Below the pieces are notes generated by a model. It had not been told where the DNA came from, ran no database searches, and saw nothing but the letters and a program-made list of their open reading frames with translations. Shown piece after piece: positions 1 to 9,059 of a stretch of DNA of 37,199 nt (positions are counted from its first letter, which is position 1; every line of letters starts with the position of its first letter). The DNA lies in contig JABGPJ010000094.1 in the NCBI GenBank assembly GCA_018645005.1, forward strand, positions 1 to 37,199, written 5' to 3'. Origin of the DNA: Deltaproteobacteria bacterium. Its GTDB lineage: Bacteria; SAR324; XYD2-FULL-50-16. Made by a program: the position numbers and the translations under genes.

Positions 1-52
1 CAGGTTTTATCGTTCAACTTTTGTTCTGCAAAAACCTAACCGGACATTGCTG
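1..52. repeat. Terminal part of a miniature inverted-repeat element (second copy of the element at 23988-24224), cut by the window edge
   Basis: TGCAAAAACCTAACCGGACATTGCTG plus adjacent GGTTTTATCGTTCA match the ends of the 23988-24224 element. Confidence 0.75.
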
Positions 53-267
53 AGTTTGATTAAATTTATTGAGTTCAATATTATCTGAGAATGGTAGAAC
101 TAACAATATGTTTTACTGAATAGTTTGAATGTAAGAAAACAGATGATTATGTAAATTAGACTGTTAGAGTTGGTTTTGACGCGAGAACAACGGTTGCTGA
201 TAAATCCGATAAAAAAGTTGTTCCCCATCCAAAAAGGACTCGTGACACAGCCGAGAAACGAATTTTG

Positions 268-1107
268 TCATTTAATGTTAAACGTTTTCATTATCAACGA
301 CTCAAATAAGGAAGCGGGAATTAACCGTTTGACGAAAACTGCAAATGTTTGCATAAACATGCCTACTGTGTACCTTAATTTTGGTTGAGGATTTTTGATA
401 ATTCTTTCGATCAGCAAAACCAGTTTTTCAGGTGAAGGTCCATTTCGTTCACCTGATTCCATCACAGCCAGGGCGTGTTTAAAGTTTTCTGAGTAGACCG
501 GGTTTTTCAAAACCTTTTCGGCTGTGATCCTGTTATCTGTAAAGCCTGTGTTAAAATCCCCGGGTTCGACCAATACAGCTTGAATACCAAATTGTTTGAT
601 CTCCATCCTTAAAGATTCTATCAAACCTTCCAAAGCAAATTTAGATGCACTGTAGGCTCCCTGGAATGGGACCGACATCAGCCCGGCTATGGAGCCGATG
701 GTGATGAGATGTCCAAAACCCTGTTTTCTCATTTGAGGGAGTACGGACTGGCAGATTCGAATGACGCCAAAAAAGTTTGTTTCAAATTGCTGTTTGAATT
801 CTTCAATTGAACAGTCTTCAATGGCCCCCACAATACCGAATCCGGCGTTATTAATGACCACATCAATATTCTTTTCCTGCTGTAGAATAAATTCAATACA
901 TTGATTCACGGATCCCTGATCACATACATCCATCGGTATCATTTTGAATCCCGGGGATGCGCTGTGTTCAGTAGTTTCAAAATCCGCCTTGCGGCTGGTA
1001 CCGTAAACTCGGTAATCTCTTTTACTTAAATAGTCGGCACATGCCTTTCCGAAACCGGAAGAAGCTCCGGTGATCAAAATCACACAATCTTTGGGTGGCT
1101 TTTTCAT
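268..1107 (-). CDS. Short-chain dehydrogenase/reductase (SDR) family oxidoreductase
   Basis: ITGASSGFGKACADYL Rossmann motif, NNAGFG, and YSASK catalytic motif (GAYSASKFALEG). Confidence 0.92.
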   Translation of the reverse strand: MKKPPKDCVILITGASSGFGKACADYLSKRDYRVYGTSRKADFETTEHSASPGFKMIPMDVCDQGSVNQCIEFILQQEKNIDVVINNAGFGIVGAIEDCSIEEFKQQFETNFFGVIRICQSVLPQMRKQGFGHLITIGSIAGLMSVPFQGAYSASKFALEGLIESLRMEIKQFGIQAVLVEPGDFNTGFTDNRITAEKVLKNPVYSENFKHALAVMESGERNGPSPEKLVLLIERIIKNPQPKLRYTVGMFMQTFAVFVKRLIPASLFESLIMKTFNIK

Positions 1108-2117
1108 AGCACTGTTTTTTTGTTAGATATCCAGATATTTTTTGGCAGGAATTTGATACTTGTGGCACCAATCGCAAAACGTCCAAGATTAGCAAGTATC
1201 ATGGCCAAAAGACTGAATGCCAGTAAAGCTGATTCATGGTTAACCTGGCTGCTGGTATTTTCAATGATTGGGGCAATCAGCCAGATCATGGCAGCCTGAC
1301 CTGTTCCCATGCCCATGACAGAAATAGGAATCGATTCAATCAGCCTCACAATTGGAAACAGAGCAATTAAATATAGAAAGGAGACGTTTAGACCGAAAAC
1401 GGCCAGCGCACCGTAAACTAAAACGATATCACAGATAAAAAAGCTTAAAATTTTCAACATCATGAACTTAAGGTACGTTAACGGTGCCGCATTTCTAAAT
1501 GTAAACAATATTTCATTTTTTTTAAGGCGTTTAAATCCTTTGGAACGAGGTAAGAGCAAATTAAAAAAACAAATCGTGAAGACAAAAAAAAGCCATGATA
1601 TAACTATCATTCGTACAAAATTGCCTTGTTCGGATATCTCGAAAAAACTCACCAGGTTGACGCCCGGCAGCCAGAAAGCCCCTACAAGGCAATAAAACAG
1701 AATCATGTAGTAATCCAGATAGAAACTGAAGATCACCACCGAACTCGCTCGAGAAATCGAGATTTTTTTCCAACGATTCATCAGAAAAGCCAAACTTCCC
1801 ATACCGGCGAAGTAGTTCATTATCCAGACAAGAATTGCCGATCCTCGAACTGGCAACAGCTCATGATACGTCACCTGGGTGCCAAAATCCTGAAACAGGA
1901 GAGTAAAAACGAAGGTGTCCCACAGAAAATAGATGGCAACAGCCATGATAATGATCGGCGTGAATTTCCAAAGATTGACATAGGTGATAGCCTGGAGGAC
2001 TTCATTAATCGGAATACGCTTAAACAGGAATATGAAAATTCCAATGGTGACAATCCAGGGCAGGCCTTTTTGAAGTATACCGGTCAACTTGATTTTGCTA
2101 CTCGATTTGTCCATCAA
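1104..2117 (-). CDS. Polytopic membrane protein, lysylphosphatidylglycerol synthase TM / flippase-like (YbhN/UPF0104 type)
   Basis: Multiple hydrophobic segments; C-terminal MGMGTGQAAMIWL... pattern; 4-bp overlap with the downstream SDR gene. Confidence 0.6.
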   Translation of the reverse strand: MMDKSSSKIKLTGILQKGLPWIVTIGIFIFLFKRIPINEVLQAITYVNLWKFTPIIIMAVAIYFLWDTFVFTLLFQDFGTQVTYHELLPVRGSAILVWIMNYFAGMGSLAFLMNRWKKISISRASSVVIFSFYLDYYMILFYCLVGAFWLPGVNLVSFFEISEQGNFVRMIVISWLFFVFTICFFNLLLPRSKGFKRLKKNEILFTFRNAAPLTYLKFMMLKILSFFICDIVLVYGALAVFGLNVSFLYLIALFPIVRLIESIPISVMGMGTGQAAMIWLIAPIIENTSSQVNHESALLAFSLLAMILANLGRFAIGATSIKFLPKNIWISNKKTVL

Positions 2118-2274
2118 TCTCCATATGAAACTTCAAATCTTCTCTCGCAGTTCAGGGCATAAATCAGATCTATTTTTATTTAAAAAGCTTTTTACTCGAT
2201 GGATCAAACCCAAATCCAGGATCATTTACACATTAATGAATAGACCCTGGCTTTTTGGAATTTTTCAACACTTA

Positions 2275-2468
2275 GGGATCGTTCAAAAATAACTTCACAT
2301 AATCTATTTGCAAAAGTCCTAAAAACACTGGACATTTTTCAAACAGAATGTGACAGCAACGTGTTTCTTTTTCAGGCAACGTGTTTCTTTAACGCCAATG
2401 AGAAACACTTGATTAATGAGAAATACTCGATTAATGAGAAACACTCAACTAATTTTTTAGCCGATCCC
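2275..2468 (-). mobile_element. Miniature palindromic element, long (type B) copy 1 with 2 left-arm and 3 right-arm repeat units
   Basis: GGGATCGTTCAAAAATAAC...TTAGCCGATCCC ends; internal GTGTTTC / GAAACAC repeats; six related copies in the window. Confidence 0.8.
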
Positions 2469-2637
2469 TAAGTGTTTTTTTTTAAAAAATTAGGGTATTT
2501 CACTGATTGTGAAATTTGTGTTGAACTGCGATAACGTATCAAGATGGAACTTTCTCTATAAACCAGCCCTGATTCAAATTCACTCTCTGAAATGACTGGA
2601 CATCAGTTCTTAATGGTAACACTGGCATCGAACGTAA

Positions 2638-2812
2638 GGGATCGTTCAAAAATAACTCTACATAATCTGTTTTCAAAAGTCCTAAAAACACTGGACATTT
2701 TGCAAACAGAATGTGACCGCAACGTGTTTCTTTTTCAGGCGACGTGTTTCTTTAACGCCAATGAGAAACACTTGACTAATGGGAAACACTTGACTAATTT
2801 TTGAGCCAACCC
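2638..2812 (-). mobile_element. Miniature palindromic element, type B copy 2 (2 left-arm and 2 right-arm units)
   Basis: GGGATCGTTCAAAAATAAC...TTTTTGAGCCAACCC, flanked by TAA on both sides. Confidence 0.8.
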
Positions 2813-2886
2813 TAAGTCCTTTATTACAATAATAGTCATACCAGATTATCATGATTCAATCCGATATTTGACATCAGCAAACGCCT

Positions 2887-3507
2887 ATGAAAGACATGAG
2901 ATCAAAATTGAAAATGCTATTGCTGGCAGTATTCTGGGTTATGTTCGGATTCCTTTCAACCGGCGTGGCAGATGAATTTACCCAACCAATTGCATTCAGC
3001 CATAAAACTCACGCCGGTACCAATGAAATTCCCTGTGAGTTTTGTCATACCTATGCCAGACGGTCGATAAATTCCGGGGCACCTTCGGTTGAAAGTTGTA
3101 TTGGATGTCATTCGGTTGTCGAGGGTGCCAAAGACGATCAGAAGGAAGAGATCAAAAAAGCGATTCAATATTGGGAAAAACGACAACCAATTCCGTGGAA
3201 AAAAATACACGATGTCCCGGACTTTGTTCACTTTTCTCATAAACGACACATAAAAGTTGGGTTTGACTGTACCGAGTGTCATGGCGATATCGCTCAAATT
3301 GATGTGATTTCAATGAAGATCATGTTTGCCGATTTGAGCATGGGGTGGTGTATGCAGTGCCACACCAAAAACCACCCTGTTGTAAAAGGACAAGTATCCG
3401 GACCGATAAGGCAGACCAGGGGCGGCGCAATTGTCCCTGGGAGTGTCAATCAAACACCAGATGGGTCACTGTTGGGATCCAAAGACTGCTATGTCTGTCA
3501 CAAATAG
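2887..3507 (+). CDS. actA: Pentaheme c-type cytochrome, ACIII subunit A-like
   Basis: Signal peptide; five CxxCH motifs (CEFCH, CIGCH, CTECH, CMQCH, CYVCH); first gene of an act-type operon. Confidence 0.85.
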   Translation: MKDMRSKLKMLLLAVFWVMFGFLSTGVADEFTQPIAFSHKTHAGTNEIPCEFCHTYARRSINSGAPSVESCIGCHSVVEGAKDDQKEEIKKAIQYWEKRQPIPWKKIHDVPDFVHFSHKRHIKVGFDCTECHGDIAQIDVISMKIMFADLSMGWCMQCHTKNHPVVKGQVSGPIRQTRGGAIVPGSVNQTPDGSLLGSKDCYVCHK

Positions 3508-3519
3508 CCAAAGGAAGGG

Positions 3520-6500
3520 ATGAAGAATAATATCAACCGCCGCAACTTCTTTAAATTATCAGCCATTGGCAGTGCGACTGTCGCTGCTACCGGCTGCAGC
3601 CCTGATCCCGTAGAAGAATTAATCCCGCTGCTGGTTCCTCCCTACGAATATGTTCCCGGCGAATCCATTCATTATGCGACCACTTGTCAGGAGTGCACTG
3701 CGGCCTGCGGTCTGGTCATCAGGACCCGCGAAGGGAGGGCGATCAAGGCTGAAGGGAATCCTGAAAATCCGTTAAATCGAGGACGGCTTTGTGCACAGGG
3801 ACAGGCGATCCTGCAGGGCTTATACAGTCCGTCACGAGCGAAAGCCCCTACGTCTGGAAAAGATGCCGCCAGGCGGGCTGTCATTTGGGCAGATGGTCAG
3901 AAAATCCTTGTTGATAAGCTTGTTGCGGCCAGGGACAAAGGCGGAAAAAATATTCTGTATATCGGACTGCCAAGAAGTGGCACTTTCCAAACCTTGTTGC
4001 AGCAATGGCTGCAGTTGTTTGGAGACGGAACAGCCATACAATATGATTTAAATCCGGTGAACAGCTTGAAAACAGCCAACCAGCTCAGTTTCGGTCGCAA
4101 AGAGATCCCTCATTTTGCCATGGATCAGGCGGAGGTACTGCTCAGTTTCGGTGCCGATTTCATGGAAAGCTGGTTAAACCCGATGCAGCTGACGCGGAGT
4201 TACACTCAGATGCATTCCGGGATGAAGAAATCCAAAGGGAAATTCATTTATGTTTCTCCTTACATGTCATTGACCGGCTCCAATGCGGATGAATGGGTAT
4301 CTTGTCCCTCCGGACAGGAATATGTCATTGCACTTGCTCTCAGTCGCATGCTTCTGGCTGAAGCGGCTCATCTGAATCCACAGGAAAAAACCCAACTCCA
4401 GATATATCTGGAAGGGTTCTCGATTGAAAAAACGGCTGAGATGACTGGCATTTCAGCCGTTCAACTGCAAGCTCTGGCGGAAGCCTTCAAGCGCGCGGGA
4501 AAAAGTCTGGCGATCGCAGGGGGCAACAGCAGTGCAGGTAAGGATGCAACCCGGTTGCAGATAGCGGTCAATATCCTCAACTATGTGGCCGGTAACATCG
4601 GGAAAACAGTCTTGTTTGGTGCGGACTATCAACTGGGCGGGGACAGTCTGGAGCAGATCGAATCTGCCGTTAAGGCAATGAATGAGGGTCGATACGAAGT
4701 TGTCATCATCGAAAATGTCAACCCGATTTTTACGCTTCCGGCTGAATCAGGGTTTAATCAGGCCCTGAGTAAAGTCCCCTGGGTTGTCTCCTTTTCGACT
4801 GAGAATGATGAAACTTCAGCTTTAGCCGATCAGCATCTGCCGGTGTCTCATTTTCTGGAGAGCTGGGGTGATGCTGCTCCCAGAAGTGGATTGGTATCTC
4901 TGCAACAGCCAACAATGTCAGTCGTTCCCGCTTTTGATACGCTTGAGATTGGCGATCTGCTGCTGCAAACTGCCCGGCTGACTGGTGAAACCCCTTTTGC
5001 CGCAGTTTCTTATCAGCAATACCTGCAGGAATCCTGGAGATCCAAGCATTCTCAAAGCGCCAGTCAACTGGATTTTAAACAGTTTTGGAAACAGTCATTA
5101 CAGCGTGGCGGCGTATACGGAGATTTTCAACCGGCCCAGGTAACTCTCCAGGGTGGGGTCTATTCAGTAAAGCCTGAAATAAGCAAACATGCAGACAACA
5201 GCCTCACCCTCCTGGCTGTTAATTCGAGTCTTCATAATGCTAATTCCAGAGGTGGTAATAAAACCTGGCTGCTGGAAATACCCCACCCCATCACCCAGGT
5301 TGTCTGGGACTCCTGGATCGAGATTCATCCTGAAACTGCCATCAAACTCGGAATTCGCCATGGAGAGCTGGTCAAGGTCAGTACCCAGAACGATAGTGTG
5401 GAACTGGCAGCCTGGCTTTTTTACGGTTTAGATCGGGATACAGTTGCCATCCCGGCCGGTCTCGGCAGAAAGGTGGCGTTTCCCGGATATCGAAGCAGTC
5501 GTGGTAGAGCAAAGTTCTTGCCGGTCCTGGAAAGCGCGGCTGATTTGAAAATTCAGTATAAAACAGTCGGCTATAATGTAATGAACCTGCTCTCCTGGGC
5601 GAGGGACCAGCAATCCGGGGACTTTGCCTTTGCAGGTGAAAAAGTCACGCTGCAGCGAACCGGCAGAAAATCGGATCTGGTCACGCTGGACGGACAGTAT
5701 CGGCAGGATATCAAAAGCCGGAAAACGGAGGATAAAAGCGGATTTGGTGACCGCAGCCAGAAAGAGCGGGGATTCGTCCAGATCGTATCTACAGATGGGG
5801 CTCCTTCCCCATTTGAAGCTGAGCATCATCAATTGAGAAAAAGGCATTATACACTCAATCGGAAAGATAAATCCAGTTTCTACGATCCGCTGGACGAAAA
5901 CGTTCGTCAGCATGTCCAAATGGCCGGCAAGGAGACACCTGGATATCATGATCCGTATAAATGGGAGATGATTATCGATCTGGATCGCTGCACCGGATGT
6001 TCAGCCTGTGTGGTTGCCTGCTACGCGGAAAACAATATTCCTCTGGTGGGAAAGAACGGTATTGCGGTGGGTAGAGAGATGTCGTGGCTTCGGATCGAGC
6101 GGTATATTGAGTATAATTCCCAGACTCAGAAACCGGAGATCTATTACACCCCTGAGATGTGCCAACAGTGTGATAACGCAGGTTGTGAACCTGTCTGTCC
6201 GGTTTATGCCACCTATCAGACACCGGATGGGCTGAACGCTATGATTTATAACCGCTGTGTCGGTACGCGTTACTGTTCCAACAACTGCGCCTATAAACAG
6301 CGACGTTTCAACTACCGAACCTATCAGTTTCCAAGCCCTCTGCACATGCAGCTGAATCCGGCTGTTTCTGTGCGGGATAAAGGGGTGATGGAAAAATGCA
6401 CTTTTTGCCAGCATCGAATTCGAGAGATGAAGGATATTGCCAAAGACCAGGGTAGGAACATCTACGATGGCGAAATCCAGACCGCTTGTCAGCAGTCGTG

Positions 6501-6663
6501 TCCTGCTGATGCCATCACTTTTGGAAACATTAAGGATAAGAACAGCCGGGTCAGGCAGCATAAATCCACCACGAAGCGTGGGTATACCCAATTGCCTGAA
6601 ATTAATTTTCAGCCGGCGATCACCTATTTGAAGAAAGTAAATCACAATAATCGCAAAGCATAG
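3520..6663 (+). CDS. actB: ACIII subunit B-like fusion: molybdopterin-oxidoreductase-like domain plus four-cluster ferredoxin domain, Tat signal
   Basis: NRRNFFKLSAIG twin-arginine signal; CQECTAACG...LCAQGQA; C-terminal ferredoxin Cys motifs (CTGCSACVVAC, CQQCDNAGCEPVC, CVGTRYCSNNC, CTFC...CQQSC). Confidence 0.9.
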   Translation: MKNNINRRNFFKLSAIGSATVAATGCSPDPVEELIPLLVPPYEYVPGESIHYATTCQECTAACGLVIRTREGRAIKAEGNPENPLNRGRLCAQGQAILQGLYSPSRAKAPTSGKDAARRAVIWADGQKILVDKLVAARDKGGKNILYIGLPRSGTFQTLLQQWLQLFGDGTAIQYDLNPVNSLKTANQLSFGRKEIPHFAMDQAEVLLSFGADFMESWLNPMQLTRSYTQMHSGMKKSKGKFIYVSPYMSLTGSNADEWVSCPSGQEYVIALALSRMLLAEAAHLNPQEKTQLQIYLEGFSIEKTAEMTGISAVQLQALAEAFKRAGKSLAIAGGNSSAGKDATRLQIAVNILNYVAGNIGKTVLFGADYQLGGDSLEQIESAVKAMNEGRYEVVIIENVNPIFTLPAESGFNQALSKVPWVVSFSTENDETSALADQHLPVSHFLESWGDAAPRSGLVSLQQPTMSVVPAFDTLEIGDLLLQTARLTGETPFAAVSYQQYLQESWRSKHSQSASQLDFKQFWKQSLQRGGVYGDFQPAQVTLQGGVYSVKPEISKHADNSLTLLAVNSSLHNANSRGGNKTWLLEIPHPITQVVWDSWIEIHPETAIKLGIRHGELVKVSTQNDSVELAAWLFYGLDRDTVAIPAGLGRKVAFPGYRSSRGRAKFLPVLESAADLKIQYKTVGYNVMNLLSWARDQQSGDFAFAGEKVTLQRTGRKSDLVTLDGQYRQDIKSRKTEDKSGFGDRSQKERGFVQIVSTDGAPSPFEAEHHQLRKRHYTLNRKDKSSFYDPLDENVRQHVQMAGKETPGYHDPYKWEMIIDLDRCTGCSACVVACYAENNIPLVGKNGIAVGREMSWLRIERYIEYNSQTQKPEIYYTPEMCQQCDNAGCEPVCPVYATYQTPDGLNAMIYNRCVGTRYCSNNCAYKQRRFNYRTYQFPSPLHMQLNPAVSVRDKGVMEKCTFCQHRIREMKDIAKDQGRNIYDGEIQTACQQSCPADAITFGNIKDKNSRVRQHKSTTKRGYTQLPEINFQPAITYLKKVNHNNRKA

Positions 6664-6671
6664 GAGGTTCC

Positions 6672-7991
6672 TTGAGTCAAATCTCGTATGGCACCATTAA
6701 CGACAGGGTGGTTCAATCCATGGAGCCTCCAGGAAGGCCATGGCTGGTGAGTATGGTGTTGGTGCTGAGTGCGCTGTCCATGGGTGTTTTTGCCTGGAGC
6801 TATCAACTCAGGCAGGGTTTGGAGTATAGCGGAATCAGCCATCCGATTGCCTGGGGCGTCTATATCACCAATTTTGTTTTCTGGATCGGAATCGGCCATG
6901 CGGGGACGCTGATCTCAGCGGTGCTCTATCTGGTACGCGCTCCCTTTCGGAACTCGATCTATCGGGCCTCTGAAGCCATGACGGTCTTTGCGGTGATGAC
7001 GGCTGGACTGTTTCCGGTGATTCATCTGGGTCGCGCCTGGTTTGCCTATTGGTTGCTTCCGTATCCCAACCAGCGTGAGCTGTGGGTGAATTTTAAGTCT
7101 CCTCTGTTGTGGGATGTTTTTGCTATCTCGACTTACATGTCGGTCTCCATCGCCTTTTTCATTCTGGGGTTGATTCCGGACCTGGCCGCCATCAGGGATG
7201 AATCCAAAGGTCCGAAACGGTTTTTTTACAAGATGGCCTCCCTGGGATTTCGTGGAACCAACCATCAATGGTTGCACTACATGAGAGGATATCTACTCTT
7301 TGCCGCCATCGCCACACCGCTGGTGTTTTCTGTCCATTCGATCGTGTCATGGGATTTTGCCATGGCCAGTGTTCCAGGTTGGCATTCAACCATTTTTGCC
7401 CCTTATTTTGTTGCAGGCGCTATCTTCTCGGGTTGCGCCATGGTCCTGACCATCATGATTCCCTTAAGAAAAGCCTTTCCGGGGTTTTCGGAGATCATAC
7501 AGGTGAAGCACCTGGAGAGCATGGGTAAAATGATTGTTTTTACCAGCTTGATCGTGACCTATTCATACGCCGTTGAGTTTTTTATCGCCTATTACAGCGG
7601 GGCAAGATATGAGAGAGCACTGTTCTGGTTTAGACCTTTTGGGGAGATGAGGGTATTTTTCTGGTTGATGATCTTTTGTAATTGCCTCGTCCCGCTGCCT
7701 TTATTCATTAAAAAATTCAGAACCAGTATCCCGGCGCTATTCATCATTTCGATACTGGTCAATGTCGGTATGTGGCTGGAACGGTTTAACATCGTCGGGA
7801 CTTCCCTGGCACATGAGTACGATCCCTTTGCCTGGGGCAGCTATCAATTTGAATGGGTTGAAATCTGGATAACGATTGGCAGTTTTGGTTGGTTTTTCAT
7901 GTGGTTTTTTATTTTTGTGAAGATCATGCCCTCGATTGCTGTGGCTGAAATGAAAGAAACGCTGCCACCTCCTTTCAGGAATAAGAGATGA
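6672..7991 (+). CDS. actC: NrfD/PsrC-like membrane subunit, ACIII subunit C-like
   Basis: TTG start with GGAGG RBS; polytopic NrfD-like sequence (NFVFWIGIGHAGTLISAVLYLVRAPFR); operon position. Confidence 0.88.
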   Translation: MSQISYGTINDRVVQSMEPPGRPWLVSMVLVLSALSMGVFAWSYQLRQGLEYSGISHPIAWGVYITNFVFWIGIGHAGTLISAVLYLVRAPFRNSIYRASEAMTVFAVMTAGLFPVIHLGRAWFAYWLLPYPNQRELWVNFKSPLLWDVFAISTYMSVSIAFFILGLIPDLAAIRDESKGPKRFFYKMASLGFRGTNHQWLHYMRGYLLFAAIATPLVFSVHSIVSWDFAMASVPGWHSTIFAPYFVAGAIFSGCAMVLTIMIPLRKAFPGFSEIIQVKHLESMGKMIVFTSLIVTYSYAVEFFIAYYSGARYERALFWFRPFGEMRVFFWLMIFCNCLVPLPLFIKKFRTSIPALFIISILVNVGMWLERFNIVGTSLAHEYDPFAWGSYQFEWVEIWITIGSFGWFFMWFFIFVKIMPSIAVAEMKETLPPPFRNKR

Positions 7992-8518
7992 AACAGAAAT
8001 TTTGCGGAGTCTGGGCAACTTACGAATTTTTAGACGATACCTGCGAGACCATCAAAGAGCTGAGGAATTCAGGTTTCAATAAAATCACGACCCATGCTCC
8101 CTGCCCGAGGCATGAAATTGATCATGCCCTGGGCGATCCCCAAAGCAGGGTTCCTTTTTTTACACTGGCCGGGGCATTTGTTGGTTTCGGACTGGCGATT
8201 CTGATTATCTATAAAATGACGTTAAGTTGGATCCTGCCGGTATCCGGAAAACCGGTCATTTCAATCCCGATTATGGGGCCGATTGCCTTCGAACTCTCTG
8301 TGCTGCTCTCCATATTTTTTACTGCCGGGGCTATTGTGCTGCTGATTTTAAAAGATACGTTGCGCCACCCGGGACCCATCAGTAAAAAATATAAGGATTA
8401 CAACCGGTTTATGAGAGACCGGTTTGGGGTTGTGGTTGCTTGTGAAGAAAATCAATTGTCAGCCATTGAAAGCATCATGAAAAAATATCAGGCGGAGGAG
8501 GTCAATAGTGAAACGTAA
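7988..8518 (+). CDS. actD: ACIII subunit D-like (DUF3341-type) two-TM protein
   Basis: ATGA overlap with actC; GVWATYEFLDDTCETIKELRNSGF; two TM helices; operon position. Confidence 0.85.
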   Translation: MKQKFCGVWATYEFLDDTCETIKELRNSGFNKITTHAPCPRHEIDHALGDPQSRVPFFTLAGAFVGFGLAILIIYKMTLSWILPVSGKPVISIPIMGPIAFELSVLLSIFFTAGAIVLLILKDTLRHPGPISKKYKDYNRFMRDRFGVVVACEENQLSAIESIMKKYQAEEVNSET

Positions 8519-9059
8519 ATTCCTGTTTCTCCTGGGTCTGTTTCTTTTGATGGTGACTTTAAACCTGACGGCCAGATCGACCCTGTTCACCCTGATTACT
8601 GACATGTTCAACCAGGTCAGTCTTAAACCTCAGGAGCGTGGGAGCATGGGCACTTTCCCGATAGGAACCGTTTCGGTCGATGGCAGGGTCAATGAAGATC
8701 CGGCGGATCGATTCAGCTGGATGGAACAGGAGATTATCGAGGAGACAGCAACCAAAAATCCAAATGCTCCTGTCCCGGAGTCACTGGCCAACGGAAAATT
8801 GAAGTTTGATACCTATTGCCTGGTTTGCCACGGCGATACCGATGCCATCAATAAGGCCGGTTTTGCAGCGACCAAGATCAACGATCTGGGAATGATTGCC
8901 CCGGCTGTAATTTCGCTGACGCCATTTTTTACCGATGGGTATATCTTTCATAAGGCGAAATATGGGGGGGCGGTCATGCCTGCCCTGGGGTATGCCACCA
9001 CAGCAACTGATCGGTGGGATATTGTCAACTATATTCGCACTTTGGAGAAGACGCCATGA
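8508..9059 (+). CDS. actE: Monoheme cytochrome c, ACIII subunit E-like
   Basis: GTG start after GGAGGAGG; CLVCH; GSMGTFPIGTVSVDGR; position between actD and actF. Confidence 0.85.
   Translation: MKRKFLFLLGLFLLMVTLNLTARSTLFTLITDMFNQVSLKPQERGSMGTFPIGTVSVDGRVNEDPADRFSWMEQEIIEETATKNPNAPVPESLANGKLKFDTYCLVCHGDTDAINKAGFAATKINDLGMIAPAVISLTPFFTDGYIFHKAKYGGAVMPALGYATTATDRWDIVNYIRTLEKTP

Noticed and set aside
1626-2162. 178-aa + strand ORF opposite the membrane protein at 1104-2117
   Set aside because: Composition is that of the reverse complement of TM codons; the minus-strand gene is translationally coupled to the SDR gene.
2397-2450. Short spaced repeats that could suggest a CRISPR array
   Set aside because: 18-bp units are contiguous with no spacers, only 1-3 units, and are internal to a mobile element; no cas genes.
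2813-2886. Possible FNR-type site upstream of the act operon
   Set aside because: No TTGAT-N4-ATCAA-like palindrome could be found; only isolated half-site-like strings.
5428-6645. Antisense ORFs 5428-5949 (-) and 6001-6645 (-)
   Set aside because: Lie inside the clearly coding actB gene; no RBS or recognisable protein.
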